Source: an archaeon
GTDB lineage: Archaea; Asgardarchaeota; Thorarchaeia; Thorarchaeales; Thorarchaeaceae
Length of the DNA stretch: 54,734 nt
Direction of reading: 5' to 3'
NCBI GenBank assembly: GCA_024276825.1
Contig: JAJRWI010000071.1
Location: 1 to 54,734, forward strand
The notes below the pieces were generated by a model. The model did not search any database. It had not been told where the DNA came from and saw only the letters and a program-made list of their open reading frames with translations. Position 1 is the stretch's first letter. Every line of letters starts with the position of its first letter. Made by a program: the position numbers and the translations under genes. This document shows positions 1 through 7,177 of this stretch, in pieces.

Positions 1-2
1 CA

Positions 3-662
3 CCAGGTCCGAAAAGCTACTTCGAGAACTATTATGGGGGAGTACAGCCCCTAATAATAGATATTACGGAAACTTTTGACATAGTTCATGCGCAGACAAA
101 CAGGGAGCAGTTCTCAATCAAGAAGGTTGAAGGCGTTTGGTCGGGCGTTGAGATATCATGGGTCAGCAACATTCAGAAATACTTCAAGGGACTAACAAAT
201 TCAATCCAGTATTTGACAGTTCCAAACAGCCCCTTGATCAAAATGGTCTGGAAAGTCAAGAATGAAACAACATCTCCCCTGAACCTGTTGATGTCATATT
301 TTGTTGATGTGGCATTCAATGGTGAAATGCATGATTTGACCACAATAACTTGGTCCGACAGTGAGAGAGTGTCCGTAAGAATCGGTCAGATCCCCTATTT
401 CATAATTCCTACTTCTAAATACATTTGGACAAGGAGGAATAATTCAAATGAGAGTGTCGCATTCATCAAGGGCAATAGGTCAGCACTGCTTGCTTCACTT
501 CAAATCAGTGATTTTCTTGCAATGATGCTACTTGACTATCAGCCATTACTTCTTCCGGGCGATGAACATGAAATGACCTTTTACTTACTGATGGATTCAA
601 AAAGTGAGGATGAAGTGATGAAAATAGCCAATGCTTTGAATGAGGACTGGACATATGATTAA
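3..662 (+). CDS. C-terminal part of a protein of unknown function (5' end outside window)
   Basis: The frame is open from the first bases of the window, so the gene begins upstream and only about the last 219 residues are visible; the in-window TTG at 213 is not a convincing start. I do not recognise the family. The visible part looks like a soluble, beta-rich domain with many aromatic residues. No membrane segment and no cysteine cluster is seen. Its stop (TAA 660-662) overlaps the start of the radical SAM gene by 8 bases, so the two are probably co-transcribed and translationally coupled. Sure that it is coding, because the frame is long and the overlap is typical of operons; no function is proposed. 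Confidence 0.7.
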   Translation, partial: PGPKSYFENYYGGVQPLIIDITETFDIVHAQTNREQFSIKKVEGVWSGVEISWVSNIQKYFKGLTNSIQYLTVPNSPLIKMVWKVKNETTSPLNLLMSYFVDVAFNGEMHDLTTITWSDSERVSVRIGQIPYFIIPTSKYIWTRRNNSNESVAFIKGNRSALLASLQISDFLAMMLLDYQPLLLPGDEHEMTFYLLMDSKSEDEVMKIANALNEDWTYD

Positions 663-1536
663 GTACGAAGGATCAATCTGGAGACCCCCAAGTGAGGCTC
701 GCAGCCTAATTCTCCAAGCAACGGTTGGGTGTTCCCATAACGCCTGTACATTCTGTGTTTCATACAAGGACAGAAAGTATAGGATACGTGGTGCTTCGGG
801 AATTAAAGAGGATCTTCAGAGGCTTCCCAAGAACTACAAGGCAGGAGTAAGACGTGTTTTTCTGGCAGATGGGAATGCTCTCTCAATGCCTACAGATGAG
901 CTTCTGAATGTCTTGCGTATTCTGAATCAGGAACTGCCCGGCCTTGAGCGAGTTGGTGTTTATGGATATGCTAAGGATGTGCGTGAAAAGGGCATTGGCG
1001 ACCTCAAGGACCTTCATCAGGCAGGTCTCGGAATTGTTTATCTTGGCCTTGAAACCGGTGATGATGAGCTACTACGATGGTCAAGGAAAGGAGTTACTAC
1101 CAAAGAGAATATCTCCGCATCGCTCAAGATTAGAAAGGCTGGAATACCCCTGTCATTGACAATCATATTAGGACTTGGAGGCATTGAACATTCGGAAAGG
1201 CATGCAAGGGCAACTGCTGATGCATTAAATGCCATTGATCCAGAATATGTTGGGGCATTAACACTCATGATTGCAAAGGGCACCCCATTGCATGAGCTTG
1301 TTCAGCAGGGCAAGTTCAGGCCAATGAATGCCATGGAGATTCTTATAGAATTGAGGACATTGATAAATGGGCTTCAACTCACAAATTGCATCTTTAGGAC
1401 CAATCATGCATCAAACTACTTGCCGCTGGGTGGCACTCTAAGCAAGGATAAGCAGGCCATTTTGGACATTCTCGATGAGGTGATCAGATCAGGTGATAAA
1501 ACCAGTCTTCGACCAGAGTATTATCGCGGTCTTTGA
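655..1536 (+). CDS. Radical SAM protein
   Basis: A 293-residue radical SAM enzyme. Near residue 30 it has the cluster motif GCSHNACTFC, spaced C-x4-C-x2-C as in the YgiQ/coproporphyrinogen-oxidase-like subgroup that begins with a WRPPSEA-type segment. A GLETG motif in the TIM barrel (about residue 130) and a GLGG segment further on fit SAM binding. The start is taken at ATG 655 and not at the ATG at 640, because the family normally begins just before the RPPSEA motif; this start overlaps the upstream gene by 8 bases. The substrate cannot be read from the sequence. It has no B12-binding domain and no C-terminal TRAM domain, so it is not a methylthiotransferase. Confidence 0.85.
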   Translation: MIKYEGSIWRPPSEARSLILQATVGCSHNACTFCVSYKDRKYRIRGASGIKEDLQRLPKNYKAGVRRVFLADGNALSMPTDELLNVLRILNQELPGLERVGVYGYAKDVREKGIGDLKDLHQAGLGIVYLGLETGDDELLRWSRKGVTTKENISASLKIRKAGIPLSLTIILGLGGIEHSERHARATADALNAIDPEYVGALTLMIAKGTPLHELVQQGKFRPMNAMEILIELRTLINGLQLTNCIFRTNHASNYLPLGGTLSKDKQAILDILDEVIRSGDKTSLRPEYYRGL

Positions 1537-1643
1537 GTACCAGATAGCATAATATATTAATTATGATGATTGTTTGATGAGTCCACCCCATCCTGAATGT
1601 GGGGACGCGGCAACTGCGGCAATTGGCAAATTTGGAGTAAACG

Positions 1644-2708
1644 TTAGGACTTAGAAATCTCAGGAAAGTATCTGTCCATAAATAGTGAAATCCAGGTGAA
1701 GAAGTCCGTAAAAAGTGTCTTCAGTTCGAGAAGGTCAAGCCTGTCCCTAAGAATCATATCAATTACAGCTTTTCGCAGGAATGGATAGTAGTGCGGCAAT
1801 GGCAATACGTTCAATGGGAAGTGCTTATGCTGAGTCATGAAGATGTTCACCCTTTCGACCCATCTTGCATTGATAGCATCCTCGGAATATGTAGACGGGT
1901 CCTCAATCATTATGGAGTCCAGTTCTGCCATGATTGGTGAGAAGATCTCCCTCTGGACCTGATCGAAGGAATATCCCTCATTCCTATAGGAGGAATCAGT
2001 TGCATATTTTGAGTAGAGAGTTGCAAGGTCATCGGAGCCAGCTACTGTATAGAGACCTCTTCTTCGACTAAACACCTTTGAAACTTCCGAGGTTAGTGTA
2101 CGGGCCTTTTCCAATATAGAGAACACATGAATGAAATGCTTCTTGTCCCAATCATCCATATTGAATACTTCTTTATACTTGCCAATTGTCGTACGATATT
2201 CCTTCGGCAGTCTTAATTCATGAGGACTTGTCATGCTCCATATGTTTAGAAACGTGAAGGGGGCAAACTCAATTCTAGTATTATCATCCGGTCGATAACT
2301 TGGAAAGCAATAGTTGCCATCAACAATAATAATGTCGGGCTGAAACATGGGTGTTCCCTTTTGTTCAGAAAATGCAACAACCGAATCAGTAATCATGGAA
2401 ACAACTTGTGAAGGGGTGAGTGGTTGAAAGGATCGTGAGCGTACGAGGTGGATCTTGTCGCTTAGTGGAAGATAATAAGCAGTTCCGACTGAGTCCATTG
2501 TAAAGGCATTCTCAAAGGCAGAGTTGGACTCGTAGTTCAAATGCTGCATTGCATTGAAAAAGTCCTGATTGACATGGTTGATATCAATCACCAGCACCCT
2601 CTTCGAAGGGGATTGGGACAGAGCCCAGAGAGCAATGTTCACGGCAACAGGTGTCTTTCCGCTACCGCCCTTATTGCTTGTCACAATGAATGTGATTGGT
2701 TTGTTCAT
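1644..2708 (-). CDS. ParA/MinD-like P-loop ATPase
   Basis: A 354-residue protein starting with a beta strand and a deviant Walker A motif, SNKGGSGKTPVAVN (about residues 11-24), the signature of the ParA/MinD/Soj (SIMIBI) class. The strand VLVIDINHVNQDF (about 39-51) occupies the Walker A' position with its aspartate, and PDIIIVDGNY (about 124-133) is the probable Walker B. Such ATPases dimerise on ATP and position cargo on DNA or membranes. It follows the membrane-protein gene by only 10 bases in the same direction, so the two form an operon and the membrane protein may be its partner. No ParB gene or parS-like repeat is seen, so plasmid partition is not supported. Confidence 0.8.
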   Translation of the reverse strand: MNKPITFIVTSNKGGSGKTPVAVNIALWALSQSPSKRVLVIDINHVNQDFFNAMQHLNYESNSAFENAFTMDSVGTAYYLPLSDKIHLVRSRSFQPLTPSQVVSMITDSVVAFSEQKGTPMFQPDIIIVDGNYCFPSYRPDDNTRIEFAPFTFLNIWSMTSPHELRLPKEYRTTIGKYKEVFNMDDWDKKHFIHVFSILEKARTLTSEVSKVFSRRRGLYTVAGSDDLATLYSKYATDSSYRNEGYSFDQVQREIFSPIMAELDSIMIEDPSTYSEDAINARWVERVNIFMTQHKHFPLNVLPLPHYYPFLRKAVIDMILRDRLDLLELKTLFTDFFTWISLFMDRYFPEISKS

Positions 2709-2718
2709 TCGATCACCT

Positions 2719-3651
2719 CTAACCTCCTAACCACCCAAAAATGAAGTCCAATATCACGCCCCATCCTAGATTCAACACCACATCAGTAATGACTTGCATA
2801 ATCACCACGCCAATGAATGCAAACATGACCTTCTTGATGATCTTGTTCGGGGTTGACATTCGTTTGAGGTCACTGATGGCTTCATCTATGAGTTTGATCT
2901 GCGTTTCTAATTCAGGAATCGCAATTTCAAGCTTTGCTACAGAGTAAGGCAGTGACTTTGCTTTCAGAGCATCTTTAAGAATGGCGACATTATTGCTCCA
3001 CATGACCAGATACTTTCTCAATGTCTGGGACACTCTTGCTCTGTTCTCTTCAATCATGTACTCATACTTTCTCGTTTCATACACCACAACTTTGATGACA
3101 CTGATCAGAACTATCATCGTACCAAAGCTGGTCGCACTGGAGAGAAAGAATCCAGCACTTAGAATTATATTGTTTGGAAAGAACTCCTGAAGTATCGAGA
3201 ACCCCTGATATCCGCTGATTCTATATAGTGCCACAAAGAAGAGCAGCTTTATTGTCAAATAGAGCCGTGATACACTCATTCTATACCAAGATACTGTGGG
3301 CTCGCCACCAGCACTGAAGGATTTTCGGATGAATACTGAGAAGATTATTCCTGCAGTATTTAATATGAAGAAGAATGACATGAGCACGAGACCTAGACCC
3401 AGAGCCAAGCGGATCCATCCTGTTACTTGGAGAACACCGAGGGCCACAGCCTCAATTGCATGTTGCATTGCTATGAAATCAAATGAATATAGTGCATCAA
3501 AAATAGCAGCAGTCAATTCTTCATGGGTTAATAAATATCCCAAAAAGAACACGCTGTATGAGAGAACAGAAACAATCGAGCCAATGTGAGCAGCAAGAAA
3601 GAATTTTTCGAGTCGGTCATCAGTGGGGGTTCGATGGTTTGGGCCGCTCAT
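2719..3651 (-). CDS. Multi-pass membrane protein of unknown function, partner of the ParA-like ATPase
   Basis: A 310-residue integral membrane protein. Hydrophobic stretches are seen near residues 22-44, 85-112, 130-146, 160-187 and 272-305, so about five membrane helices. Between the fourth and fifth lies a charged, probably helical cytoplasmic segment of about 80 residues (ARVSQTLRKYL through EAISDLKRM) that could form a coiled coil. I do not recognise the family. It is first in a two-gene operon with the ParA-like ATPase. By analogy with other SIMIBI ATPases, the helical segment could be the ATPase-binding region; this is inference only. Confidence 0.65.
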   Translation of the reverse strand: MSGPNHRTPTDDRLEKFFLAAHIGSIVSVLSYSVFFLGYLLTHEELTAAIFDALYSFDFIAMQHAIEAVALGVLQVTGWIRLALGLGLVLMSFFFILNTAGIIFSVFIRKSFSAGGEPTVSWYRMSVSRLYLTIKLLFFVALYRISGYQGFSILQEFFPNNIILSAGFFLSSATSFGTMIVLISVIKVVVYETRKYEYMIEENRARVSQTLRKYLVMWSNNVAILKDALKAKSLPYSVAKLEIAIPELETQIKLIDEAISDLKRMSTPNKIIKKVMFAFIGVVIMQVITDVVLNLGWGVILDFIFGWLGG

Positions 3652-3788
3652 TAATATATCTCCCTGAAGGGCGATTTGGTTCTCTATTATGCGCTATTAT
3701 TTAGTATATAGTAATTTGGTGTGTAGATTGTACATTTTGTCAGACCATTCACTTTAATTTCGGGATTAATGCTCAATTTTCAGGTGCG

Positions 3789-4715
3789 TTGCAATTGCGA
3801 AGACTTGGCTACTACCTTCTATTGATGGTAGGTATGCTTTTCTGGGGTGGTAGTTGGGTCTCGGGAGACATCATAGTCACTCTGTCGACTCCAATGATTA
3901 TTGGTTTCTTCAGGTTTCTTACTGCCAGCATGTTCTTTCTGCCTGTGCTACTTGTCAAAAACGGGCTCTCAAGGTCAGTATCCTTTGAGAAGGTGAAATA
4001 TTCCATCTTTCTCGGAATGACAGGAATATTTGGATATGGCATGTTCTTTCTTGTTGGAATGGGCTTTACCACTTCAGCTCAGGGTGCAATAATCGCAGGT
4101 ATGAATCCGATCACCGTCAGTCTTATCGCTCACATTGTTCATGGTGAGAGATTGAAAAAGCGCTGGCAGTATAGCGGATTCATCCTCAGCTTTGCAGGAG
4201 TTGTGTTGGTTGTTGGTGTGCAGGTCTTAATTGAATTCAGAATGGACTATCTGCTTGGTAATCTATTGATCCTGTGTGCTATGGGAACATGGGGCATTTA
4301 CTCGTCCATTGGAAAAGCTGCCATGAAGACAATGTCCTCGCTTGAAGCGACTGCAGGAGGCGTATTCACAGGCACATTGTTCTTTGGAATGGGGGCGCTT
4401 ATTGAAGGCCTTAATGGCGCAACACTCTCATTTGATCCACTCTTCTGGTTCAATATATTCTATCTGGGCTTCGCAGTGACATTCTTGGGATTCATGTTCT
4501 ATTTCATCGGCGTGAACAATCTTAATGCATCAAATGCAGCTGCGTTCATTAACTTCGTTCCAGTCTTTGGTGTCGCACTCTCAATTATAATCCTTCATGA
4601 AGTGATTCACTGGACATTCCTTGTGGGACTTATGCTGATTATTGGAGGGGTTTCCATAGTGAATGCATTCCCAAGCAGGGATACATCTAAAGAGAAGAGT
4701 AATGAACTAGAGTAG
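3789..4715 (+). CDS. EamA/DMT-family transporter
   Basis: A 308-residue, very hydrophobic protein with about ten membrane helices in two homologous halves, as in the drug/metabolite transporter (EamA, RhaT-like) family. The first half has the family-like start LLLMVGMLFWGGSWVSGDI, a conserved tryptophan/glycine-rich first helix. The second half has LNASNAAAFINFVPVFGVALS, the usual EamA motif before the last two helices. These carriers export or import small metabolites; the substrate is not predictable. The start is a TTG at 3789, chosen because it immediately precedes the first helix; the frame is open further upstream but with no better start. It ends 6 bases from the convergent Lrp gene. 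Confidence 0.85.
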   Translation: MQLRRLGYYLLLMVGMLFWGGSWVSGDIIVTLSTPMIIGFFRFLTASMFFLPVLLVKNGLSRSVSFEKVKYSIFLGMTGIFGYGMFFLVGMGFTTSAQGAIIAGMNPITVSLIAHIVHGERLKKRWQYSGFILSFAGVVLVVGVQVLIEFRMDYLLGNLLILCAMGTWGIYSSIGKAAMKTMSSLEATAGGVFTGTLFFGMGALIEGLNGATLSFDPLFWFNIFYLGFAVTFLGFMFYFIGVNNLNASNAAAFINFVPVFGVALSIIILHEVIHWTFLVGLMLIIGGVSIVNAFPSRDTSKEKSNELE

Positions 4716-4721
4716 AATGGC

Positions 4722-5240
4722 TCATACTTGGACTCTGAACTCTTCTTTTATCCTCTTGCTAACCTTCATCTTGTGAACTCGTACGACAGCTCGTATCTTG
4801 CCTATGCTGTTCACCACCTCATTTATCTCATCATCAGTAGCGCAGCAGAGGTGCACAAGAAGATCGAACTCCCCGTAAATCTGATGCACACATTTTACCC
4901 CTATGAGGTTTGCAATCTTCATACCCACAGCCTCAATGTCAGCATTTGGTTGAAGGTACACCATGAGCCAGATATGATCCTTGAAACCTATTTTCTCACA
5001 TGCCACAATCGCAGAGTAGCCCTGAATCACACCAATCTTCTCAAGCCTTCCCACACGTTTACTCACTGTGGCAACACTAATGCCCAACTTCTTAGCTATT
5101 TCATTAAATGAGGCTCTTCCATCATTCTGCAATTCCCACACTATTTTTAGATCAATCTCATCAAGATAGTCTATCTTCTTCAATATCTCTTCAATCTCTT
5201 CTTTGGACCTAAGGAATGGAAATTTCGTCTTCTGACTCAA
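4722..5240 (-). CDS. Lrp/AsnC-family transcription regulator
   Basis: A 172-residue regulator. The DNA-binding helix-turn-helix spans about residues 28-75 (LDEIDLKIVWEL, then FNEIAKKLGISVATVSKRVGRLE, GVIQGYSAIV). The C-terminal RAM/ligand domain covers about residues 80-172, with the usual alternating strands and HQIYGEFDLLVHL. Such proteins form dimers or octamers that often bind amino acids. The TTG start gives about 25 extra residues before the usual Lrp start, so a downstream start is possible. The gene is divergent from the DsrE/Hdr operon and the palindromes at 5308-5351 lie between them, so it is a likely regulator of that operon. Confidence 0.9.
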   Translation of the reverse strand: MSQKTKFPFLRSKEEIEEILKKIDYLDEIDLKIVWELQNDGRASFNEIAKKLGISVATVSKRVGRLEKIGVIQGYSAIVACEKIGFKDHIWLMVYLQPNADIEAVGMKIANLIGVKCVHQIYGEFDLLVHLCCATDDEINEVVNSIGKIRAVVRVHKMKVSKRIKEEFRVQV

Positions 5241-5307
5241 TTGTCAACACGTCCGATGAATACTTGTTTATTTTGTCCATTATAAATGAATGATTGTTTA
5301 CTTTTTA

Positions 5308-5351
5308 TTGCGAATCGCAAATGTTTATATACCCACCTATTGAATCGCAAA
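5308..5351 (+). promoter_or_regulatory. Promoter with two operator-like repeats around the TATA box of the DsrE/Hdr operon
   Basis: TTGCGAATCGCAA at 5308-5320 is a 13-base palindrome with one central unpaired base. Its right half, GAATCGCAAA, recurs exactly 30 bases later (5342-5351). Between them is a TATA-like box, TTTATATA (5324-5331). A start site about 25 bases downstream of the box would fall at or just after the second copy, so a bound protein could block TBP or RNA polymerase. The divergent Lrp-type gene nearby is the obvious candidate to bind here (inference). Confidence 0.6.
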
Positions 5352-5390
5352 GTTGCTCCAATCAGAGTTTGACGGAGCAAGGTGAAATCA

Positions 5391-5747
5391 ATGTCGAAGA
5401 AGATTACACTCATTATAGCAACACCACCCTATGATAAGATAGGTGCCTTTACAGGTGCACGAATTGCTCTTACAGCCGCCATGGAAGACATAAACACTAC
5501 GGTTATCCTCATGGAGGACGGAGTGTATGCGGCTCTCGAGGGGCAAGAGTCCACACAGTTCTTCAAGACAGTCCAACTGCTTGAGGACTTCAAGGATGCT
5601 GGCGGAAGAATCCTTGTCTGTGGACTCTGTTTGAAGGAGAGAGGCATACCTCAAGATAAAGTAATTGATGGTATTGAAGTCATCGATATTCACAAGCTTG
5701 TCAGCACAATGGCTGAGAGCGATCAGACAGTATTCTTTGGTGCATAG
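5391..5747 (+). CDS. DsrE/TusD-like sulfurtransferase-family protein
   Basis: A 118-residue protein of the DsrE superfamily: an alternating alpha/beta fold starting ITLIIATPPYD, then the typical VILMEDGVYAAL segment (about 40-51), and a conserved-Cys region ILVCGLCLKERGI (about 71-83). In DsrE/TusD the cysteine in this region carries persulfide sulfur. The start is ATG 5391 and not the GTG nine bases upstream, because GGTGA (5381-5385) sits five bases before the ATG. It is the first gene of the Hdr operon, 15 bases before hdrC, so it is likely a sulfur donor or acceptor for the Hdr complex. It resembles the DsrE encoded on the minus strand near 14.5 kb (both have CGLC). Confidence 0.85.
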   Translation: MSKKITLIIATPPYDKIGAFTGARIALTAAMEDINTTVILMEDGVYAALEGQESTQFFKTVQLLEDFKDAGGRILVCGLCLKERGIPQDKVIDGIEVIDIHKLVSTMAESDQTVFFGA

Positions 5748-5762
5748 GAGAGGGGTCTTCAA

Positions 5763-6296
5763 ATGTCAAGTAGCTCTTTTCCCAACCCTGTTAGGGTATT
5801 GCGTAGAGGAGAGCGCGATGAGGAAATCATCAAAGCACTCAAGAATGAGGGTTTTGATATCAATGCCTGTATGCAATGTGGGACTTGCACTGCTTCTTGT
5901 CTGTCAGGGAGATGGACCGCTCTCACTGTGAGAAAAGTGATGAGAAAAGCCGCTCTTGGAGACTCCAGTGTTCTGGAGAGTTCAGACATCTGGATGTGCA
6001 CCACCTGCTATAACTGCTATGACAGGTGTCCTCGAGACCTAAAGGTCACAGATGCCATAATCGTGCTCAGAAATCTTGCATCTGCTCGCGGGTTCATCCA
6101 TAAGAACCATCGCAAGGTGGTGCAGATTCTTGCAAAGACAGGGCATGCTGTGCCAATAAACGACAAGATACAGCAGGTCAGGAAAGAGCTGGGACTCCCA
6201 AAGATTCCGCCGACCCTTGCCAAATACCCTGAAGAGCGAGAGCTACTTGCCAAGACTCTATTCCAGCTCGCACCAGAGGAGGGGGATGAGCAATGA
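5763..6296 (+). CDS. hdrC: Heterodisulfide reductase subunit C-like iron-sulfur protein
   Basis: A 177-residue protein with two [4Fe-4S] motifs: CMQCGTCTASC at about residues 38-48 and CTTCYNCYDRCP at about 79-90. This is the layout of HdrC, which passes electrons between HdrA and the catalytic HdrB. The first motif lacks the usual Pro after its fourth cysteine and ends in SCLSGR, as is common in HdrC. It starts at ATG 5763 after AGGAGAGG. Its stop overlaps the hdrB start (ATGA, 6293-6296), so the products are made together. It lies in a single block C-B-A, with no second hdrC or hdrB copy in the window. Confidence 0.92.
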   Translation: MSSSSFPNPVRVLRRGERDEEIIKALKNEGFDINACMQCGTCTASCLSGRWTALTVRKVMRKAALGDSSVLESSDIWMCTTCYNCYDRCPRDLKVTDAIIVLRNLASARGFIHKNHRKVVQILAKTGHAVPINDKIQQVRKELGLPKIPPTLAKYPEERELLAKTLFQLAPEEGDEQ

Positions 6297-7177
6297 ATAC
6301 CGGATACTCATTCTTTCTTGGGTGCATAATGCCCAATAGATATCCAGCTATTGAGTCAGCAACACGATTCGTCCTAGAAAGGCTTGGAATCAATGTTCAG
6401 GAGATGGAGCGTGCAGGTTGCTGTCCGGCTCCTGGAGTATTCAGATCATTCAATAAACCCGATTGGATGGTAGCGGCTGCAAGGAATATAGCCATTGCAG
6501 AAGCCAATGGTTCTCCCCTCCTCACTGTCTGCAACGGGTGCTTTGGAACATTATTTGATGTGAACCATGCTTTGAAGCATGATGAGGAACTAAGAAAGAA
6601 GGTTAATGAGAAACTTGAGAAACTGGGATACCATGTCAAAGCAGATGGAGAAGTCAGGCATATCGCACAGGTACTCGGCTTTGACATAGGGCCCTCAGGA
6701 ATTCAGCAATATCTGAAGAGGAAGGTGAAACTAAAGGCTGCAATCCATTATGGATGTCATTTTCTGCGTCCTTTTCATCTAAAGCAGATCGACGATCCTG
6801 AAGACCCCAGAATATTAGAGGACTATTTTGAAGCTCTTGGCGTTGAGAGTCTTAACTATCGTGGAAGACTACTCTGTTGCGGAGCAGGGGGTGGAGTCAA
6901 GGGAGCTCATGCTGAAGAGTCTATGAAAATGCTTCTGGAAAAGATGGAGGGAATTGCTGAAAGTGGGGCGGAAGCAATCCTAGACATATGTCCATTCTGC
7001 CACCTGCAGTTTGATGGCGGACAAAAGATTCTGAATGAAAAATACGGGACTGACTTCCATATCCCTGTGATCCATATCTCACAGTTAACTGCTTTCTGCA
7101 TGGGGGAGAACGAGATTGGAATGAAATACCAAGTCATCGCACCTGAGTTCAGGCTGGAGGTGAGAAACCCTGACTGA
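6293..7177 (+). CDS. hdrB: Heterodisulfide reductase subunit B-like (two CCG domains)
   Basis: A 294-residue protein with the two cysteine-rich CCG domains of HdrB, which bind the non-cubane [4Fe-4S] clusters that cleave disulfides. The first runs from FLGCIMPNRYPA (about residue 8) through AGCCPAPG (about 42) to CNGCFG (about 80). The second runs from IHYGCHFLRP (about 151) through LLCCGAGGGV (about 201) to CPFCHLQFD (about 235). All expected cysteines are present, so disulfide-cleaving chemistry is plausible. In methanogens the substrate is CoM-S-S-CoB; with TusA and DsrE proteins in the same operon, a protein-bound persulfide or trisulfide is an alternative (inference). It overlaps hdrC by 4 bases and its end carries the hdrA ribosome-binding site. 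Confidence 0.92.
   Translation: MNTGYSFFLGCIMPNRYPAIESATRFVLERLGINVQEMERAGCCPAPGVFRSFNKPDWMVAAARNIAIAEANGSPLLTVCNGCFGTLFDVNHALKHDEELRKKVNEKLEKLGYHVKADGEVRHIAQVLGFDIGPSGIQQYLKRKVKLKAAIHYGCHFLRPFHLKQIDDPEDPRILEDYFEALGVESLNYRGRLLCCGAGGGVKGAHAEESMKMLLEKMEGIAESGAEAILDICPFCHLQFDGGQKILNEKYGTDFHIPVIHISQLTAFCMGENEIGMKYQVIAPEFRLEVRNPD
7156..7163 (+). promoter_or_regulatory. Strong Shine-Dalgarno that points to a CTG start for hdrA
   Basis: GGAGGTGA is a full match to the archaeal anti-SD sequence. Six bases after it comes CTG (7170-7172), in frame with hdrA. An in-frame stop at 7161-7163 excludes any start further upstream. The next usual start, GTG 7206, is 42 bases away and would remove residues normally found before the conserved VCHCG segment. 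Confidence 0.6.

Noticed and set aside
1564..1640. TGATGA, CTGA and GC-rich bases between the radical SAM and ParA genes, like a C/D-box RNA
   Set aside because: The C and D boxes are incomplete and there is no paired second box set; the short hairpin CCCCA/TGGGG is more simply part of an end-of-gene region.
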